Of a stretch of DNA of 11,267 nucleotides, positions 1-6,918 are shown one piece after another (positions within the stretch are counted from its first letter, which is position 1; each line of letters starts with the position of its first letter). A program made the translations under genes and the position numbers. The notes under the pieces are model-generated. The model was not told the DNA's origin. It saw only the letters and a list, made by a program, of their open reading frames with translations, and did no database searches. The DNA is from Chloroflexota bacterium (lineage in GTDB: Bacteria > Chloroflexota > Limnocylindria > Limnocylindrales > CSP1-4), in the NCBI GenBank assembly GCA_013698385.1, contig JACCVB010000031.1, positions 1 to 11,267 on the forward strand, given 5' to 3'.

Positions 1-304
1 CCGTCATCGGCAGGGTCCCCCACGTCGCGTTGATCTCGTCGTTGACGACCTCGCCCCCGCGCGCCTCCCAGTCGGCGTGCATCCGGACGATCGTGGCGCT
101 CGTCTCGTTGACCGCCAGTTCGCGGGCGGCGTCCAGGGCCGTCCCCTGCCAGGCCAGCATGTGGGCGATCAGGTCCCGGCCCGACCAGCCGTGCGCGTCC
201 GCCACCGGTTGGGTGAGTTGCGCGTCCGTCAGGTCGGCGAGCGTCTCGTACGGGGCCCACGCGTCGCGCTCTTCTTCGAGGAATTCCATCGCATCGAGGT
301 ACAT
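1..304 (-). CDS. DinB/ClbS-like four-helix-bundle protein (3' part outside window)
   Basis: Reading leftwards from the ATG at 304-302, the frame stays open to the window edge, giving 101 codons, so the C-terminus is missing. The protein begins MYLDAMEFLEEERDAW and contains GWSGRDLIAHMLAWQ at about residues 39-53. This is the pattern of the second helix of the DinB / ClbS-DfsB / maleylpyruvate-isomerase-like superfamily, where the His of IAHML (about residue 48) is usually a metal ligand. A later VNDEINATW also fits these proteins. Members are small cytoplasmic four-helix bundles, often metal-dependent thiol transferases or unknown enzymes; the substrate cannot be told here. The gene lies 37 nt downstream of the mutase gene on the same strand, but a TACCAT box 6 nt before the ATG suggests its own leaderless transcript. 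The ATG at 312 is in another frame. The superfamily call is fairly secure; the exact family is not. Confidence 0.75.
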   Translation of the reverse strand, partial: MYLDAMEFLEEERDAWAPYETLADLTDAQLTQPVADAHGWSGRDLIAHMLAWQGTALDAARELAVNETSATIVRMHADWEARGGEVVNDEINATWGTLPMT

Positions 305-310
305 GACCCC

Positions 311-316
311 ATGGTA
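311..316 (-). promoter_or_regulatory. Putative leaderless -10 box of the DinB-like gene
   Basis: On the minus strand this reads TACCAT, followed by exactly 6 nt and then the ATG at 304. TANNNT ending at -7 relative to the A of the start codon is the usual geometry for leaderless mRNAs. No -35 element or Shine-Dalgarno sequence is evident, apart from a GGGG run inside the 6-nt gap. Confidence 0.5.
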
Positions 317-341
317 GCGGGGCCGGCGACCACGGATCGGA

Positions 342-2048
342 TCAGACGGCGACCGGCTCCCGGTACTCGCCAAAGACCCCGCGCAGGACCGAGCACTGCT
401 CGCCGAGCGTGGCATAGACCTCGGCGCACCGGATGAAATGCGGCATCAGGTTGGTCGCGCTCGTGCCGGGCGATGCCGCCGCCTCGCGCAGACCGGCCAG
501 GGCGGCCTGGACTGCCGCGCTGTCCCGCTCTCGGCGCGTCCGCTCCAGTCGCTCCAGATGGCGTTCCAGGGATCCCGGCGGGACCGCGAGGACCGGCACG
601 TGCATCTCCTCGCTCGCATCGACATAGGCGTTGACCCCGACGACCCGCCGCTCGCCGGCGTCGAACTCGCGCTGGTAGCGGTAGGCCGCATCGGCGATCT
701 CGCGCTGGGGGTAGCCCTCGGTGATGGCCGCGACCATGCCCCCGCGGCGATCGATCTCGTCGAGGTAGCGCCAGACCTGGCGCTCGGTCTCGTCGGTCAG
801 CGCCTCCACGAACCATGACCCGCCAAGGGGATCAACCGTGGCGTCCACCCCGCTCTCCTCGGCGATGATCTGCTGCTGGCGCAGGGCCAGCAGGGCGGCC
901 TCCGCGGTCGGCACGGCGAGCGCCTCGTCGTAGGCGTCGGTGTGGAGCGATTGCGTCCCGCCGAGCACGCCGGCCAGGGCCTGGAGTGCGACCCGGGTAA
1001 GGTTGTTGAGCGGCTGCTGCGGGGTCAGGGACACGCCCGCGGTCTGGGTGTGGAAGCGCATCCAGGCGCTCCGTTCGTTCTCGGCGCCGTAGCGCTTCGT
1101 CATCAGGTCGTGCCAGATCCGGCGGCTGGCCCGGAACTTCGCGATCTCCTCGAAGAAATCCGAGTGGCTGTTGAAGAAGAACGACAGCCGCGGGGCGAAG
1201 TCGTCGATCCGCAGGCCGCGCGCAAGCGCCGCCTCGACGTAGGCCATCCCGTCGGCGATCGTGAAGGCCAGTTCCTGGACCGCGGTCGAGCCCGCTTCCC
1301 GGATGTGATAGCCGCTGATCGAGATCGTGTTCCAGCGCGGCATCTCGCGTGTCCCGAACTCGATCGTGTCCGTGACGAGGCGCATGGACGGTTCGGGCGG
1401 GAACAGGAATTCCTTCTGCGCCACGAACTCCTTCAGGATGTCGTTCTGGGTCGTGCCCTCGAGTCGATCGCGCGGGACGCCCGCCTTCTCGGCGGCGACG
1501 ATGTACATCGCCCAGATCGGGGCCGCCGGCGAGTTGATCGTCATCGACGTGCTGACCCGGTCAAGCGGCAGGCCGGCGAGCAGGACCTCCATGTCGGCGA
1601 GGCTGGAGACCGCCACGCCGCAGGTCCCGAACTCTCCTTCCGCTTCGAGATCGTCGGTGTCGTAGCCATACAGGGTCGGCATGTCGTAGGCGATCGAGAG
1701 GCCGGTCTGCCCGGCGGACAGGAGCTGGTGGAACCGGGCGTTCGTGTCCTCCGCGGCACCGAACCCGGCGAACATGCGCATCGTCCAGCGGCGACTTCGA
1801 TAGCCGGTCGGGTGGATGCCGCGGGTGAACGGCGGCGCGCCCGGAAACCCGATCCGGTCGTCGGTGTCGTCGGGCAGGGACCACGGCCCGTAGAGCCGCT
1901 CGATGGGCATGTCGCTGATCGTGGAGAAGCGCTCCCGGCGCTCCGGCGCGCGGCCGAGTGCGGGCCTGAGTCGCTCGATCTCCCAGGCGGTTCGCGGCGC
2001 GGAGGCGGCGGTATCGCCGCTCCCATCGGGCCTCGACCGATCCGTCAT
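342..2048 (-). CDS. Coenzyme B12-dependent acyl-CoA mutase large subunit, isobutyryl-CoA mutase-like
   Basis: This 568-aa protein matches the TIM-barrel catalytic subunit of the methylmalonyl-CoA mutase family. Landmarks are [17 protein letters not shown] (74-90), [13 protein letters not shown] (113-125), [10 protein letters not shown] (199-208), SISGYH (243-248, H248 matching catalytic H244 of the Propionibacterium enzyme) and [14 protein letters not shown] (363-376). The frame ends without the C-terminal cobalamin domain (no DxHxxG), so a separate small subunit is needed; none is in the window. The residues matching Y89 and R207 of methylmalonyl-CoA mutase are F93 and Q211. Phe/Gln there is the published isobutyryl-CoA mutase signature, and the length resembles IcmA (about 566 aa). 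The likely reaction is therefore isobutyryl-CoA to n-butyryl-CoA or a related branched acyl-CoA rearrangement in the cytoplasm; substrate is inferred from alignment by eye. The ATG at 2048 is preferred to one at 2144, which would overlap the upstream lipoprotein gene. Confidence 0.9.
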   Translation of the reverse strand: MTDRSRPDGSGDTAASAPRTAWEIERLRPALGRAPERRERFSTISDMPIERLYGPWSLPDDTDDRIGFPGAPPFTRGIHPTGYRSRRWTMRMFAGFGAAEDTNARFHQLLSAGQTGLSIAYDMPTLYGYDTDDLEAEGEFGTCGVAVSSLADMEVLLAGLPLDRVSTSMTINSPAAPIWAMYIVAAEKAGVPRDRLEGTTQNDILKEFVAQKEFLFPPEPSMRLVTDTIEFGTREMPRWNTISISGYHIREAGSTAVQELAFTIADGMAYVEAALARGLRIDDFAPRLSFFFNSHSDFFEEIAKFRASRRIWHDLMTKRYGAENERSAWMRFHTQTAGVSLTPQQPLNNLTRVALQALAGVLGGTQSLHTDAYDEALAVPTAEAALLALRQQQIIAEESGVDATVDPLGGSWFVEALTDETERQVWRYLDEIDRRGGMVAAITEGYPQREIADAAYRYQREFDAGERRVVGVNAYVDASEEMHVPVLAVPPGSLERHLERLERTRRERDSAAVQAALAGLREAAASPGTSATNLMPHFIRCAEVYATLGEQCSVLRGVFGEYREPVAV

Positions 2049-2055
2049 GCGGTCG

Positions 2056-2061
2056 ACTGTA
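2056..2061 (-). promoter_or_regulatory. Putative leaderless -10 box of the acyl-CoA mutase gene
   Basis: The minus strand reads TACAGT, then 7 nt, then the ATG at 2048. It lies in the 64-nt gap after the lipoprotein stop, so the mutase can be transcribed independently. The box also supports 2048 over the upstream ATG at 2144. Confidence 0.5.
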
Positions 2062-2112
2062 GCACCGGGCTGCGTCGCGAGCCCACGACCGCTCCCGCGA
2101 CCGAGACGGTCG

Positions 2113-2691
2113 TCAGTCGCCGCCGAAGGCCGCCACGGCGGCATCGATCTTGGGATCGGGCAGATCGTTGGTGAGCACGACGTTGACCCGGTCCGTGGTC
2201 GCCGCCGGCCAGACCATCACGGTCTGGAGTCGCTCGCCGGTCAGGCTGTCCAGGCGGTGGCCAGGACGCCCGGCAAGCAACGGGTCGGAGACGCCCGTGA
2301 CCTTCGTCCGGTTGGCGGCCCGGGCACTGGCTTCGTAGAACCGGGCGACGTGGTCGGCCGTCAGTCCGGGCGCCTCGAACACGACGAGGGCCGCCGCCCG
2401 GTAGCCTCCAAGGTCCCAGGTCCCGCCGGCGAACCGGACCTCGGCGAAGCCGGCGTCGGCCAGGGCACCCAGGTTGGCCTTCGTGCAGTTGCGCCCCGAG
2501 TCGAGCTTGTCCGGGGCGCGCCCTTCGTAGCTCGTGGGCACGAGCGATTCCAGATCCGGGTATGCGCCCGGCGCCGAACCGTCCGCCAAACACGGACCGG
2601 ACGGCGAGAACGAGGCCACTGAGCTCGCACCGCAACCCGCGCTCGCGAGGACGATGGCGACCGCCAGCGCGAAAACGATCCGGTGGGACAC
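2113..2691 (-). CDS. Small secreted lipoprotein of unknown function
   Basis: From the GTG at 2691 the product is 192 aa. It opens with a short basic stretch (SHR), a hydrophobic segment [12 protein letters not shown] (5-16) and the sequence SAGC with Cys at 20, which reads as a lipoprotein signal peptide. The -3 residue is Ser rather than the usual Leu/Val, so the lipobox is slightly irregular. The mature part has two further cysteines (C34, C69) that could form a disulfide, and the pattern [20 protein letters not shown] (91-110), which looks like beta strands of a small globular domain. I recognise no family. It should be exported and anchored to the outer face of the membrane. An ATG at 2775 would add a 28-residue Arg-rich extension before the signal peptide, which is unlikely; a TACCCT box 7 nt before the GTG also favours 2691. 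Gene reality is well supported; function is unknown. Confidence 0.75.
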   Translation of the reverse strand: MSHRIVFALAVAIVLASAGCGASSVASFSPSGPCLADGSAPGAYPDLESLVPTSYEGRAPDKLDSGRNCTKANLGALADAGFAEVRFAGGTWDLGGYRAAALVVFEAPGLTADHVARFYEASARAANRTKVTGVSDPLLAGRPGHRLDSLTGERLQTVMVWPAATTDRVNVVLTNDLPDPKIDAAVAAFGGD

Positions 2692-2698
2692 GCCGGCA

Positions 2699-2704
2699 AG
2701 GGTA
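2699..2704 (-). promoter_or_regulatory. Putative leaderless -10 box of the lipoprotein gene
   Basis: The minus strand reads TACCCT, then 7 nt, then the GTG at 2691. The GTG was chosen first because it opens directly onto the signal peptide, so the box is independent support for it. Confidence 0.5.
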
Positions 2705-2857
2705 CGGGAGGCCGATGAGACGTGCCGCGACGACGGCCGGCGCCTGCCCGGTTCGCGCCTGGTGCATGCCGGCACCTGGTACAGGCGTCCCGGTCGGTGC
2801 GTCCGTGCGCCCGACCATCGACCATGCCCGGACGGGACCGAGGGACCATTGCCCGCT

Positions 2858-2875
2858 CTACGGGATCCGCCGTAG
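2858..2875. other. Small perfect hairpin in the gene-free stretch
   Basis: CTACGG (2858-2863) and CCGTAG (2870-2875) pair perfectly around a 6-nt loop, GATCCG, and a G-U and a C-G pair could extend the stem on one strand. No T-run follows on either strand, so a terminator is not supported. Its role is unknown and it may be chance. Confidence 0.35.
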
Positions 2876-3082
2876 GGTTCTGCTCACGCCGACCCGCGAT
2901 CCAACTGGGACTCACCCGGGGCGTCGGTCACGGATCAGGAACCGGACGCTTTCTCGAGGAGGTTCGAGGAAGGGATCCCGGATCCGGATCACGAGCCGAG
3001 TAACCGGATCTTTCGGCCATCGGGCCCGGTAGACCGTCGGGACGGCAGCGCTCATCGCTCACGCTTTTCTGGCATCGCGCGT

Positions 3083-3115
3083 GGACCGCGCCCCGGCGTC
3101 TTCGGGGGGCGGTCC
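3083..3115 (-). terminator. Candidate terminator hairpin behind the J-domain gene
   Basis: GGACCGC (3083-3089) pairs with GCGGTCC (3109-3115). After one G/G mismatch, CCCCG (3091-3095) pairs with CGGGG (3103-3107), leaving a 7-nt loop: 12 GC-rich pairs in all. It starts about 15 nt beyond the J-domain stop on the minus strand, where a terminator belongs. No U-tract follows, so if it terminates it would be a U-less type; it might instead only protect the mRNA 3' end. Confidence 0.45.
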
Positions 3116-3130
3116 CGCGTTCTGGCGCGG

Positions 3131-3910
3131 CTAGACGGTCGACCTGGACCGGTCCGGCAGGGCATGGGCGCGCCGCGCGATCCCCTGTTCGTCCATCTCC
3201 GCCTGAATGACCCGCGCGGCCGAGACAAGCTCAGGATCCCGCGTCACCGTGCTGACGACCCAGTCGATGTATGACGGCTCGAAGGCCGCGATGTCGCCCA
3301 GGGAATGGCCGTGGAACTTGCCGAATTCGATGACGTGACCGCGTGCCGCGTCGAGGCTCGGCGGCGCGGGTCGACGGAAGTGCGCCACCTGGTCACGGAC
3401 CATCGGGCCGGTCGGGGTGGATGCCCTGGGCGCCTCCGAGCGGACTCGTTCTCCACGCATCGGCGGCTGACCGCGCAGGTTGGCGGCCGAGTCCTCGATG
3501 GTAGAGCCTGCGGAGGCACCGGCCCGGGCGCCGGGCATGGGCGAGCCGTTCCGGGCCTCCCTGGCGGTCGTCTGGTTCCGCGGCTGATACGTGCCGGACA
3601 TGTCCACCCGTCCCGTGACCGGGCGACCCGTCCGAGGTCGAGGTGGGCCTCCGCGGCGGATCGGCTCCTCGCCGAATTCCGCCCGCTCGCCGGCCGCCTC
3701 TCGGCGGTCTCGCTCGGCCTCGCGGGTCAGCGCGGCGTAGGCGTCGTTGATCTCGGCCATCCGTCTCGTCGCCGCACTCGACGCCGCGGGGTCGTCGCCG
3801 GTCAGGTCCGGATGGTTGGTCCGGGCCAAACGTCGCCAGGCGGCCTTGATGAGCGAGGGCGTCGAACCACGGGTGACACCCAGGACGTCGTGCGGATCTC
3901 GTTTGGCCAC
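3131..3910 (-). CDS. J-domain protein with a C-terminal ExoX-C-like domain
   Basis: The 259-aa product begins at GTG 3910 and opens directly with a J domain: DPHDVLGV (6-12 region), helix II IKAAWRRLARTNHPDL with the HPD motif at 33-35, and helix III MAEINDAYAAL (51-61). HPD is what stimulates DnaK ATPase, so a co-chaperone role in the cytoplasm is likely. There is no Gly/Phe region or zinc-finger domain, so it is not classical DnaJ. Residues about 70-185 are a charged, Arg/Pro/Gly-rich, probably disordered linker. Residues 196-218 read FGKFHGHSLGDIAAFEPSYI followed by DWV, resembling the small domain at the C-terminus of ExoX-like exonucleases (FGK-x-x-G-x-x-L...P-x-Y-x-x-W). The fusion suggests a chaperone-recruiting adaptor, target unknown. 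The frame stays open upstream to 4738, but that part is antisense to the hydrolase gene and is rejected. A TACACT box 6 nt before the GTG supports this start. Confidence 0.85.
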   Translation of the reverse strand: MAKRDPHDVLGVTRGSTPSLIKAAWRRLARTNHPDLTGDDPAASSAATRRMAEINDAYAALTREAERDRREAAGERAEFGEEPIRRGGPPRPRTGRPVTGRVDMSGTYQPRNQTTAREARNGSPMPGARAGASAGSTIEDSAANLRGQPPMRGERVRSEAPRASTPTGPMVRDQVAHFRRPAPPSLDAARGHVIEFGKFHGHSLGDIAAFEPSYIDWVVSTVTRDPELVSAARVIQAEMDEQGIARRAHALPDRSRSTV

Positions 3911-3916
3911 GGGCCA

Positions 3917-3922
3917 AGTGTA
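3917..3922 (-). promoter_or_regulatory. Putative leaderless -10 box of the J-domain gene
   Basis: The minus strand reads TACACT, then 6 nt, then the GTG at 3910. It lies in the 69-nt divergent gap shared with the hydrolase gene. Confidence 0.5.
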
Positions 3923-3942
3923 GCGAGGCGAACTGACCACGC

Positions 3943-3948
3943 TTGACA
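3943..3948 (+). promoter_or_regulatory. Possible -35 box for the hydrolase-nitroreductase operon
   Basis: A perfect TTGACA lies 31 nt before the hydrolase ATG in the divergent gap. No convincing -10 follows at 16-18 nt; TTGTAG at 3972-3977 would need a 23-nt spacer. Unlike its neighbours, this operon lacks a TANNNT box at 6-7 nt from the start codon. Confidence 0.25.
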
Positions 3949-3979
3949 GGTCGACCGGTCGTGCCGTCCCCTTGTAGGC

Positions 3980-5119
3980 ATGGGATCCGTTCGCCGACTC
4001 GGCCTGGCCGCGGCCGCCGCCGCCGCTCCGCTGGGGCTGGCCTATCGTTTTGCGCTCGCGTATCGCGTCCGGGCCGGCTATCCGCGCCGACTGCCGCCGA
4101 CCCACACGCCGACGGACCTCGGGATGCCGTACGAGTCGATCATCGTCCGCTCCGGGGACCTGGAGCTGCCGGCATGGTTCATCCCGGCCCGTGGCGGTCA
4201 GCGGGGGCCCGGGGTCGCCCTCATCCACGGCTGGGAGTCGGCTCGGGATCGGAACCTGCCGAACGCGCGGTTCCTGCATGCCGCCGGGTTCCACTGCCTG
4301 CTCATCGACGTCCGCGGCAACGGCGAGAATCCCGCCGAGGCGCTGCCCCTGAGCGCCGGCGAGTTCGGGCTGGACGCCCTGGCCGCGTTCCGTGCGCTGA
4401 TCGATCGCGACGAAGTGACCCAGGGCGCTGTCATGGGTCACTCGATGGGCGCGGTCGGGGCGATACTGGCGGCCGCCGCCGACGATCGGGTGGCGGCCCT
4501 CGTCGCGATCTCGGGACCGGCCGATCCCTACCGACTGACGCGCGAGACGTTCCGCATCGCCAACCTGCCGATCCCGGGCCCGATCGCCGTGCCGCTGGCC
4601 TGGCTCACGACCCGGGTCTACCTCCATCCCCGCGGGCACGCCGTGGAGGACATCAGCGCCAGCGTGGCGATCGGCCGCTATCGCGGGCCGGTCCTGCTCG
4701 TCCACGGGGACGACGACGGCGTGGTCCCGGTCGGCCACATGGATCGCCTGGCTCAGGCCGCGCGGGATGGTCGCGCGGACGACGTGAGCCCGGCGTCAGT
4801 CGAGACCCTGCGGGTCAAGGGCGGGCGACACTCGTGGCTGTACGAGGACCCAGGCTACCGGCGCACGGTCGCGCACTTCCTGGCCGGACACCTTGGTGGA
4901 CCACTGGCGCTCGAGGACGCCGCGATGATCGCCGCCGACACGCCCGTCCAGCGGATCCCCGAAGCGGAGACCGAGTTCACCGCCGTGGCCACGACGGCCG
5001 GCGGCTTCCGGACGCTCGCCCAGGTGGCGCGGCCCGGTGCCACCCGATTGCCACTGGTCGTCCCGGACGCGACCATCCCGGCCCTCCCGACCGTCGCCGA
5101 CGAACCGGCCGCCGGCTGA
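3980..5119 (+). CDS. Membrane-anchored alpha/beta hydrolase
   Basis: The 379-aa product shows the serine-hydrolase fold: oxyanion-hole region LIHGWES (81-87), nucleophile elbow GHSMG (153-157, Ser155), acid region HGDDDGVVP (242-250, one of D244-D246) and catalytic His in GGRHSW (His284). LLIDVRGNGEN (107-117) is the usual strand-turn before the elbow. The pattern resembles the FrsA/dienelactone-hydrolase-like and BAAT-like peptidase or esterase groups; the substrate is unknown. Residues about 7-28 are Ala/Leu-rich and hydrophobic after MGSVRR, reading as a signal anchor, so the enzyme probably faces the cell exterior while held in the membrane. After the fold ends near residue 305 there is an extra tail of about 70 aa with no recognised domain. 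No Shine-Dalgarno sequence is visible; ATG 3980 is the first start after an in-frame stop at 3944. The stop overlaps the nitroreductase start (TGATG), so the two are probably coupled. Confidence 0.85.
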   Translation: MGSVRRLGLAAAAAAAPLGLAYRFALAYRVRAGYPRRLPPTHTPTDLGMPYESIIVRSGDLELPAWFIPARGGQRGPGVALIHGWESARDRNLPNARFLHAAGFHCLLIDVRGNGENPAEALPLSAGEFGLDALAAFRALIDRDEVTQGAVMGHSMGAVGAILAAAADDRVAALVAISGPADPYRLTRETFRIANLPIPGPIAVPLAWLTTRVYLHPRGHAVEDISASVAIGRYRGPVLLVHGDDDGVVPVGHMDRLAQAARDGRADDVSPASVETLRVKGGRHSWLYEDPGYRRTVAHFLAGHLGGPLALEDAAMIAADTPVQRIPEAETEFTAVATTAGGFRTLAQVARPGATRLPLVVPDATIPALPTVADEPAAG

Positions 5120-5652
5120 TGGACTCCGGATCCCCGGTCTGGACGGCGATCGCGACTCGCCGCGTGATCCGCACGTTCGAGGATCGACCGCTCACCGAGC
5201 AACACCTCGAGCGGATCCTGCGCGCCGGCCGTCGGGCAAGCAGCTCCAAGAACCTCCAGCGCTGGGCGTTCATCGTTTGCCGCGAGCGCGAGCACCTGCG
5301 GGAGTTGTCCGTTGTCGGTCCGTGGGCGGGTCACCTCGCCGGTGCGGCGGTCGGGATCGCCCTCGTGACGCCGGACCCGAGGGCCTCGGATGCCCCGTTG
5401 TCGGTGCTGTTCGACCTCGGTCAGGCGGCCGATTCGATGATGCTCGCCGCGTGGGAGCTCGGCGTGGGCAGCGTGCCTGCGACCGTCTACGAACACGAGC
5501 TGGCGCGTCGCCTGCTGGGCTATCCCGCCGACCACCACTGCGAGTTCCTGCTGTCATTCGGGTATCCCGCCGATTCGACGGATCTGACCCGACCCGCCCA
5601 GGCCGGTGGGCGCCGGCCCCTGGCGGAGCTGGTCCACGAGGAGCGCTGGTAG
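5119..5652 (+). CDS. Small nitroreductase-family FMN oxidoreductase
   Basis: The 177-aa product has the nitroreductase layout. AIATRRVIRTFEDRPL (10-25) carries the Arg residues that bind the FMN phosphate, ASSSKNLQRWAFIV (40-53) is the second FMN-contact segment, FDLGQAADSMMLAAWELGVG (98-117) is the central dimer helix with a following Gly turn, and RRPLAELVHEERW closes the protein as is typical for the family. Such enzymes are cytoplasmic homodimers using NAD(P)H and FMN to reduce nitroaromatics, quinones or enones, or to carry out flavin chemistry; the substrate cannot be assigned. The ATG shares one base with the hydrolase stop (TGATG), so translation is probably by re-initiation. The gene ends 10 nt before the convergent stop of the kinase-like gene. 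No rho-independent terminator is visible in that gap. Confidence 0.88.
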   Translation: MDSGSPVWTAIATRRVIRTFEDRPLTEQHLERILRAGRRASSSKNLQRWAFIVCREREHLRELSVVGPWAGHLAGAAVGIALVTPDPRASDAPLSVLFDLGQAADSMMLAAWELGVGSVPATVYEHELARRLLGYPADHHCEFLLSFGYPADSTDLTRPAQAGGRRPLAELVHEERW

Positions 5653-5662
5653 CGCCCGACGG

Positions 5663-6862
5663 TCAGTCGTCCCCGGCCTCCGGCGCCGGCGCGCCGAGCC
5701 CGAGGTAGGTGTCCATCGCGGCCCCCAGGCCGACGTCCTGGTCGGCCGCCTCGGACAGGATCCATTTCTCCTCGAGCAGGTCGCAGTAGGACTGGAGCGG
5801 ATCTCGGCCGGGACCGATCGCCGGCACCAGGGACGCCAGACTCGGTTCCAGGACCTCGCGTCGCCAGCGGTCGGCGCCCTCGCGCTCGCTGACCCCACGG
5901 GCCTCGTGCACCTCCAGCCAGGCTCGATATTCGCGCAGGTCGTTGAGCAGCAGTCGCGCCTGGCCCTCCAGGGCGACGAGGCCGGTCAGCCGCTGCAGTT
6001 CGCGAGCATGGAACCGCCGATTGGCGACCGCGACTCGGAGCCGGACCGCACCGTCGCCGCCGGGCGTCGGTTCGAGCGCGATCTCGTCGACCGCGAAGCC
6101 GAGCTCGTTGAGCCGCCGGATCCGGGCCCGGACCGCGTGGCGATCGCCCGGCGCGAGGTCTGGCTCGAGTTGCAGTTCCTCCCACACGGCGGCGTACCGT
6201 GATCGGACTGTCTCGGCCGCCTCGATCGCGTCATCGAGGGCATCGGCGCGCCCCTGCATGACCCCGAGGTCGGCCAGGCCGAAGGCGACGTTCTCGACCA
6301 GGATGTCCAGGTCGTAGTCGCGCTGCCCGTTTGACAGGCTGGGGTGGATCTCGCTCGTCTCGGCATCGACGAGAAAGGCCTGGATCTTGTCGCCGTCCCG
6401 CCGGAAGAGGGTGTTGGCCAGCGAGCAATCGCCCCAGAAGACACCCACCCGGTGGAGGTCCACGAGCAGCCAGGCCATGGCGTCCAGCAGCCGGTCGCGG
6501 TACGGTCCGGGGCCGAGCGGGAAGCGCATGAGGAGCCGTCGGTACTGGATGGAAAATTCGAGGTATTCCGTCACCAGGATCGTGCTCTGGCGGTCGGGTG
6601 CCTCGGCCAGCCCGACGGCCGTCACTGCCGGCAGCCCCAACCGCTCGAGGTGGCGCAACACGGCGAATTCGGCCGCGGCGACCTCGACCGGCTCCTCCTT
6701 GAGGGCGTAGGTGCGCTGGTCCGTAGCCAGGAACCGGACCAGGTGGCGCGATGGCCCGACCGGCAGTTCGCGGATCCGGAACCGGCTCAGGTCGCTCTCG
6801 GTCCAGGTGGCGAGGGGACGCTCCCAGGGCAGATCCAGCAGGTCCGCCGCGCCCTCGCGCAA
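5663..6862 (-). CDS. DUF4032 / lipopolysaccharide-kinase-like protein
   Basis: The protein resembles DUF4032 proteins common in Actinobacteria, which join a lipopolysaccharide-kinase-like (WaaP/Kdo-kinase fold) domain to a C-terminal DUF4032 domain. Kinase-like elements, numbered from TTG 6862 (399 aa), are SRHLVRF (38-44), YALKE with K55 as the nucleotide-binding lysine, the catalytic loop VFWGDCSLANTLF (141-153) with D145 and N150, and the metal-binding FLVDAET (163-169) with D166. Because all these are kept, an active small-molecule or protein kinase is plausible; the substrate is unknown. C-terminal residues about 215-385 match DUF4032, including EYRAWLEVHEARG (311-323). The gene is last in a four-gene operon. 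Its start is uncertain: no ATG or GTG is suitably placed, so I use TTG 6862, while CTG 6922 overlaps the upstream TGA as CTGA and would give 419 aa. No Shine-Dalgarno sequence stands before either. Confidence 0.8.
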   Translation of the reverse strand: MREGAADLLDLPWERPLATWTESDLSRFRIRELPVGPSRHLVRFLATDQRTYALKEEPVEVAAAEFAVLRHLERLGLPAVTAVGLAEAPDRQSTILVTEYLEFSIQYRRLLMRFPLGPGPYRDRLLDAMAWLLVDLHRVGVFWGDCSLANTLFRRDGDKIQAFLVDAETSEIHPSLSNGQRDYDLDILVENVAFGLADLGVMQGRADALDDAIEAAETVRSRYAAVWEELQLEPDLAPGDRHAVRARIRRLNELGFAVDEIALEPTPGGDGAVRLRVAVANRRFHARELQRLTGLVALEGQARLLLNDLREYRAWLEVHEARGVSEREGADRWRREVLEPSLASLVPAIGPGRDPLQSYCDLLEEKWILSEAADQDVGLGAAMDTYLGLGAPAPEAGDD

Positions 6863-6918
6863 CCGCAGGCGCGGGAATGCACCCGGGCTCGTTCCCTCAG
6901 GCGCGGGCTGGGCGTCCG

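Larger units (their letters stand above)
2692..3130. other. 439-bp gene-free stretch with two hairpins
   Basis: This lies between the lipoprotein start and the stop of the J-domain gene. ORFs crossing it are Arg/Pro/Gly-rich shadow frames without recognisable domains. I see no tRNA: a GGTTCGAGG at about 2966-2974 recalls a T-arm but has no matching stem or other arms. It holds a small hairpin at 2858-2875 and a long one at 3083-3115, both listed separately, plus a 10-bp palindrome GATCCGGATC near 2979-2988. Otherwise nothing definite is visible. It is by far the longest non-coding stretch in the window, so an unrecognised regulatory RNA or a decayed gene is possible. Confidence 0.6.

Noticed and set aside
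342..2048. Annotation as 2-hydroxyisobutyryl-CoA mutase
   Set aside because: The position that is Ile in that enzyme is Phe93 here, and the Asp near the MPT loop is Ala.
2049..2144. ATG 2144 as start of the mutase
   Set aside because: It would overlap the lipoprotein coding end, adds a low-complexity Arg-rich segment, and the -10 box fits 2048.
942..2174. A 410-codon open frame on the plus strand across the mutase gene
   Set aside because: It is antisense to the well-supported mutase, is Arg/Gly/Glu-rich without any motif, and is explained by the lack of stops in GC-rich DNA.
2940..3010. tRNA-like T-arm sequence (GGTTCGAGG)
   Set aside because: No pairing 5-bp stem, no acceptor stem and no anticodon arm at the required distances on either strand.
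3131..3910. Annotation as DnaJ chaperone proper
   Set aside because: There is no Gly/Phe-rich region, no CxxCxGxG zinc repeats and no C-terminal substrate-binding domain.
3911..4738. In-frame N-terminal extension of the J-domain protein
   Set aside because: It is antisense to the hydrolase, contains no domain, and the J domain starts right at GTG 3910 with its own -10 box.
5653..5700. Bidirectional terminator between the convergent nitroreductase and kinase-like genes
   Set aside because: The gap is only 10 nt with no stem-loop and T-run. The GC-rich palindromic bases near 5680 lie in the kinase-like coding end and are explained by Gly/Ala/Pro codons.
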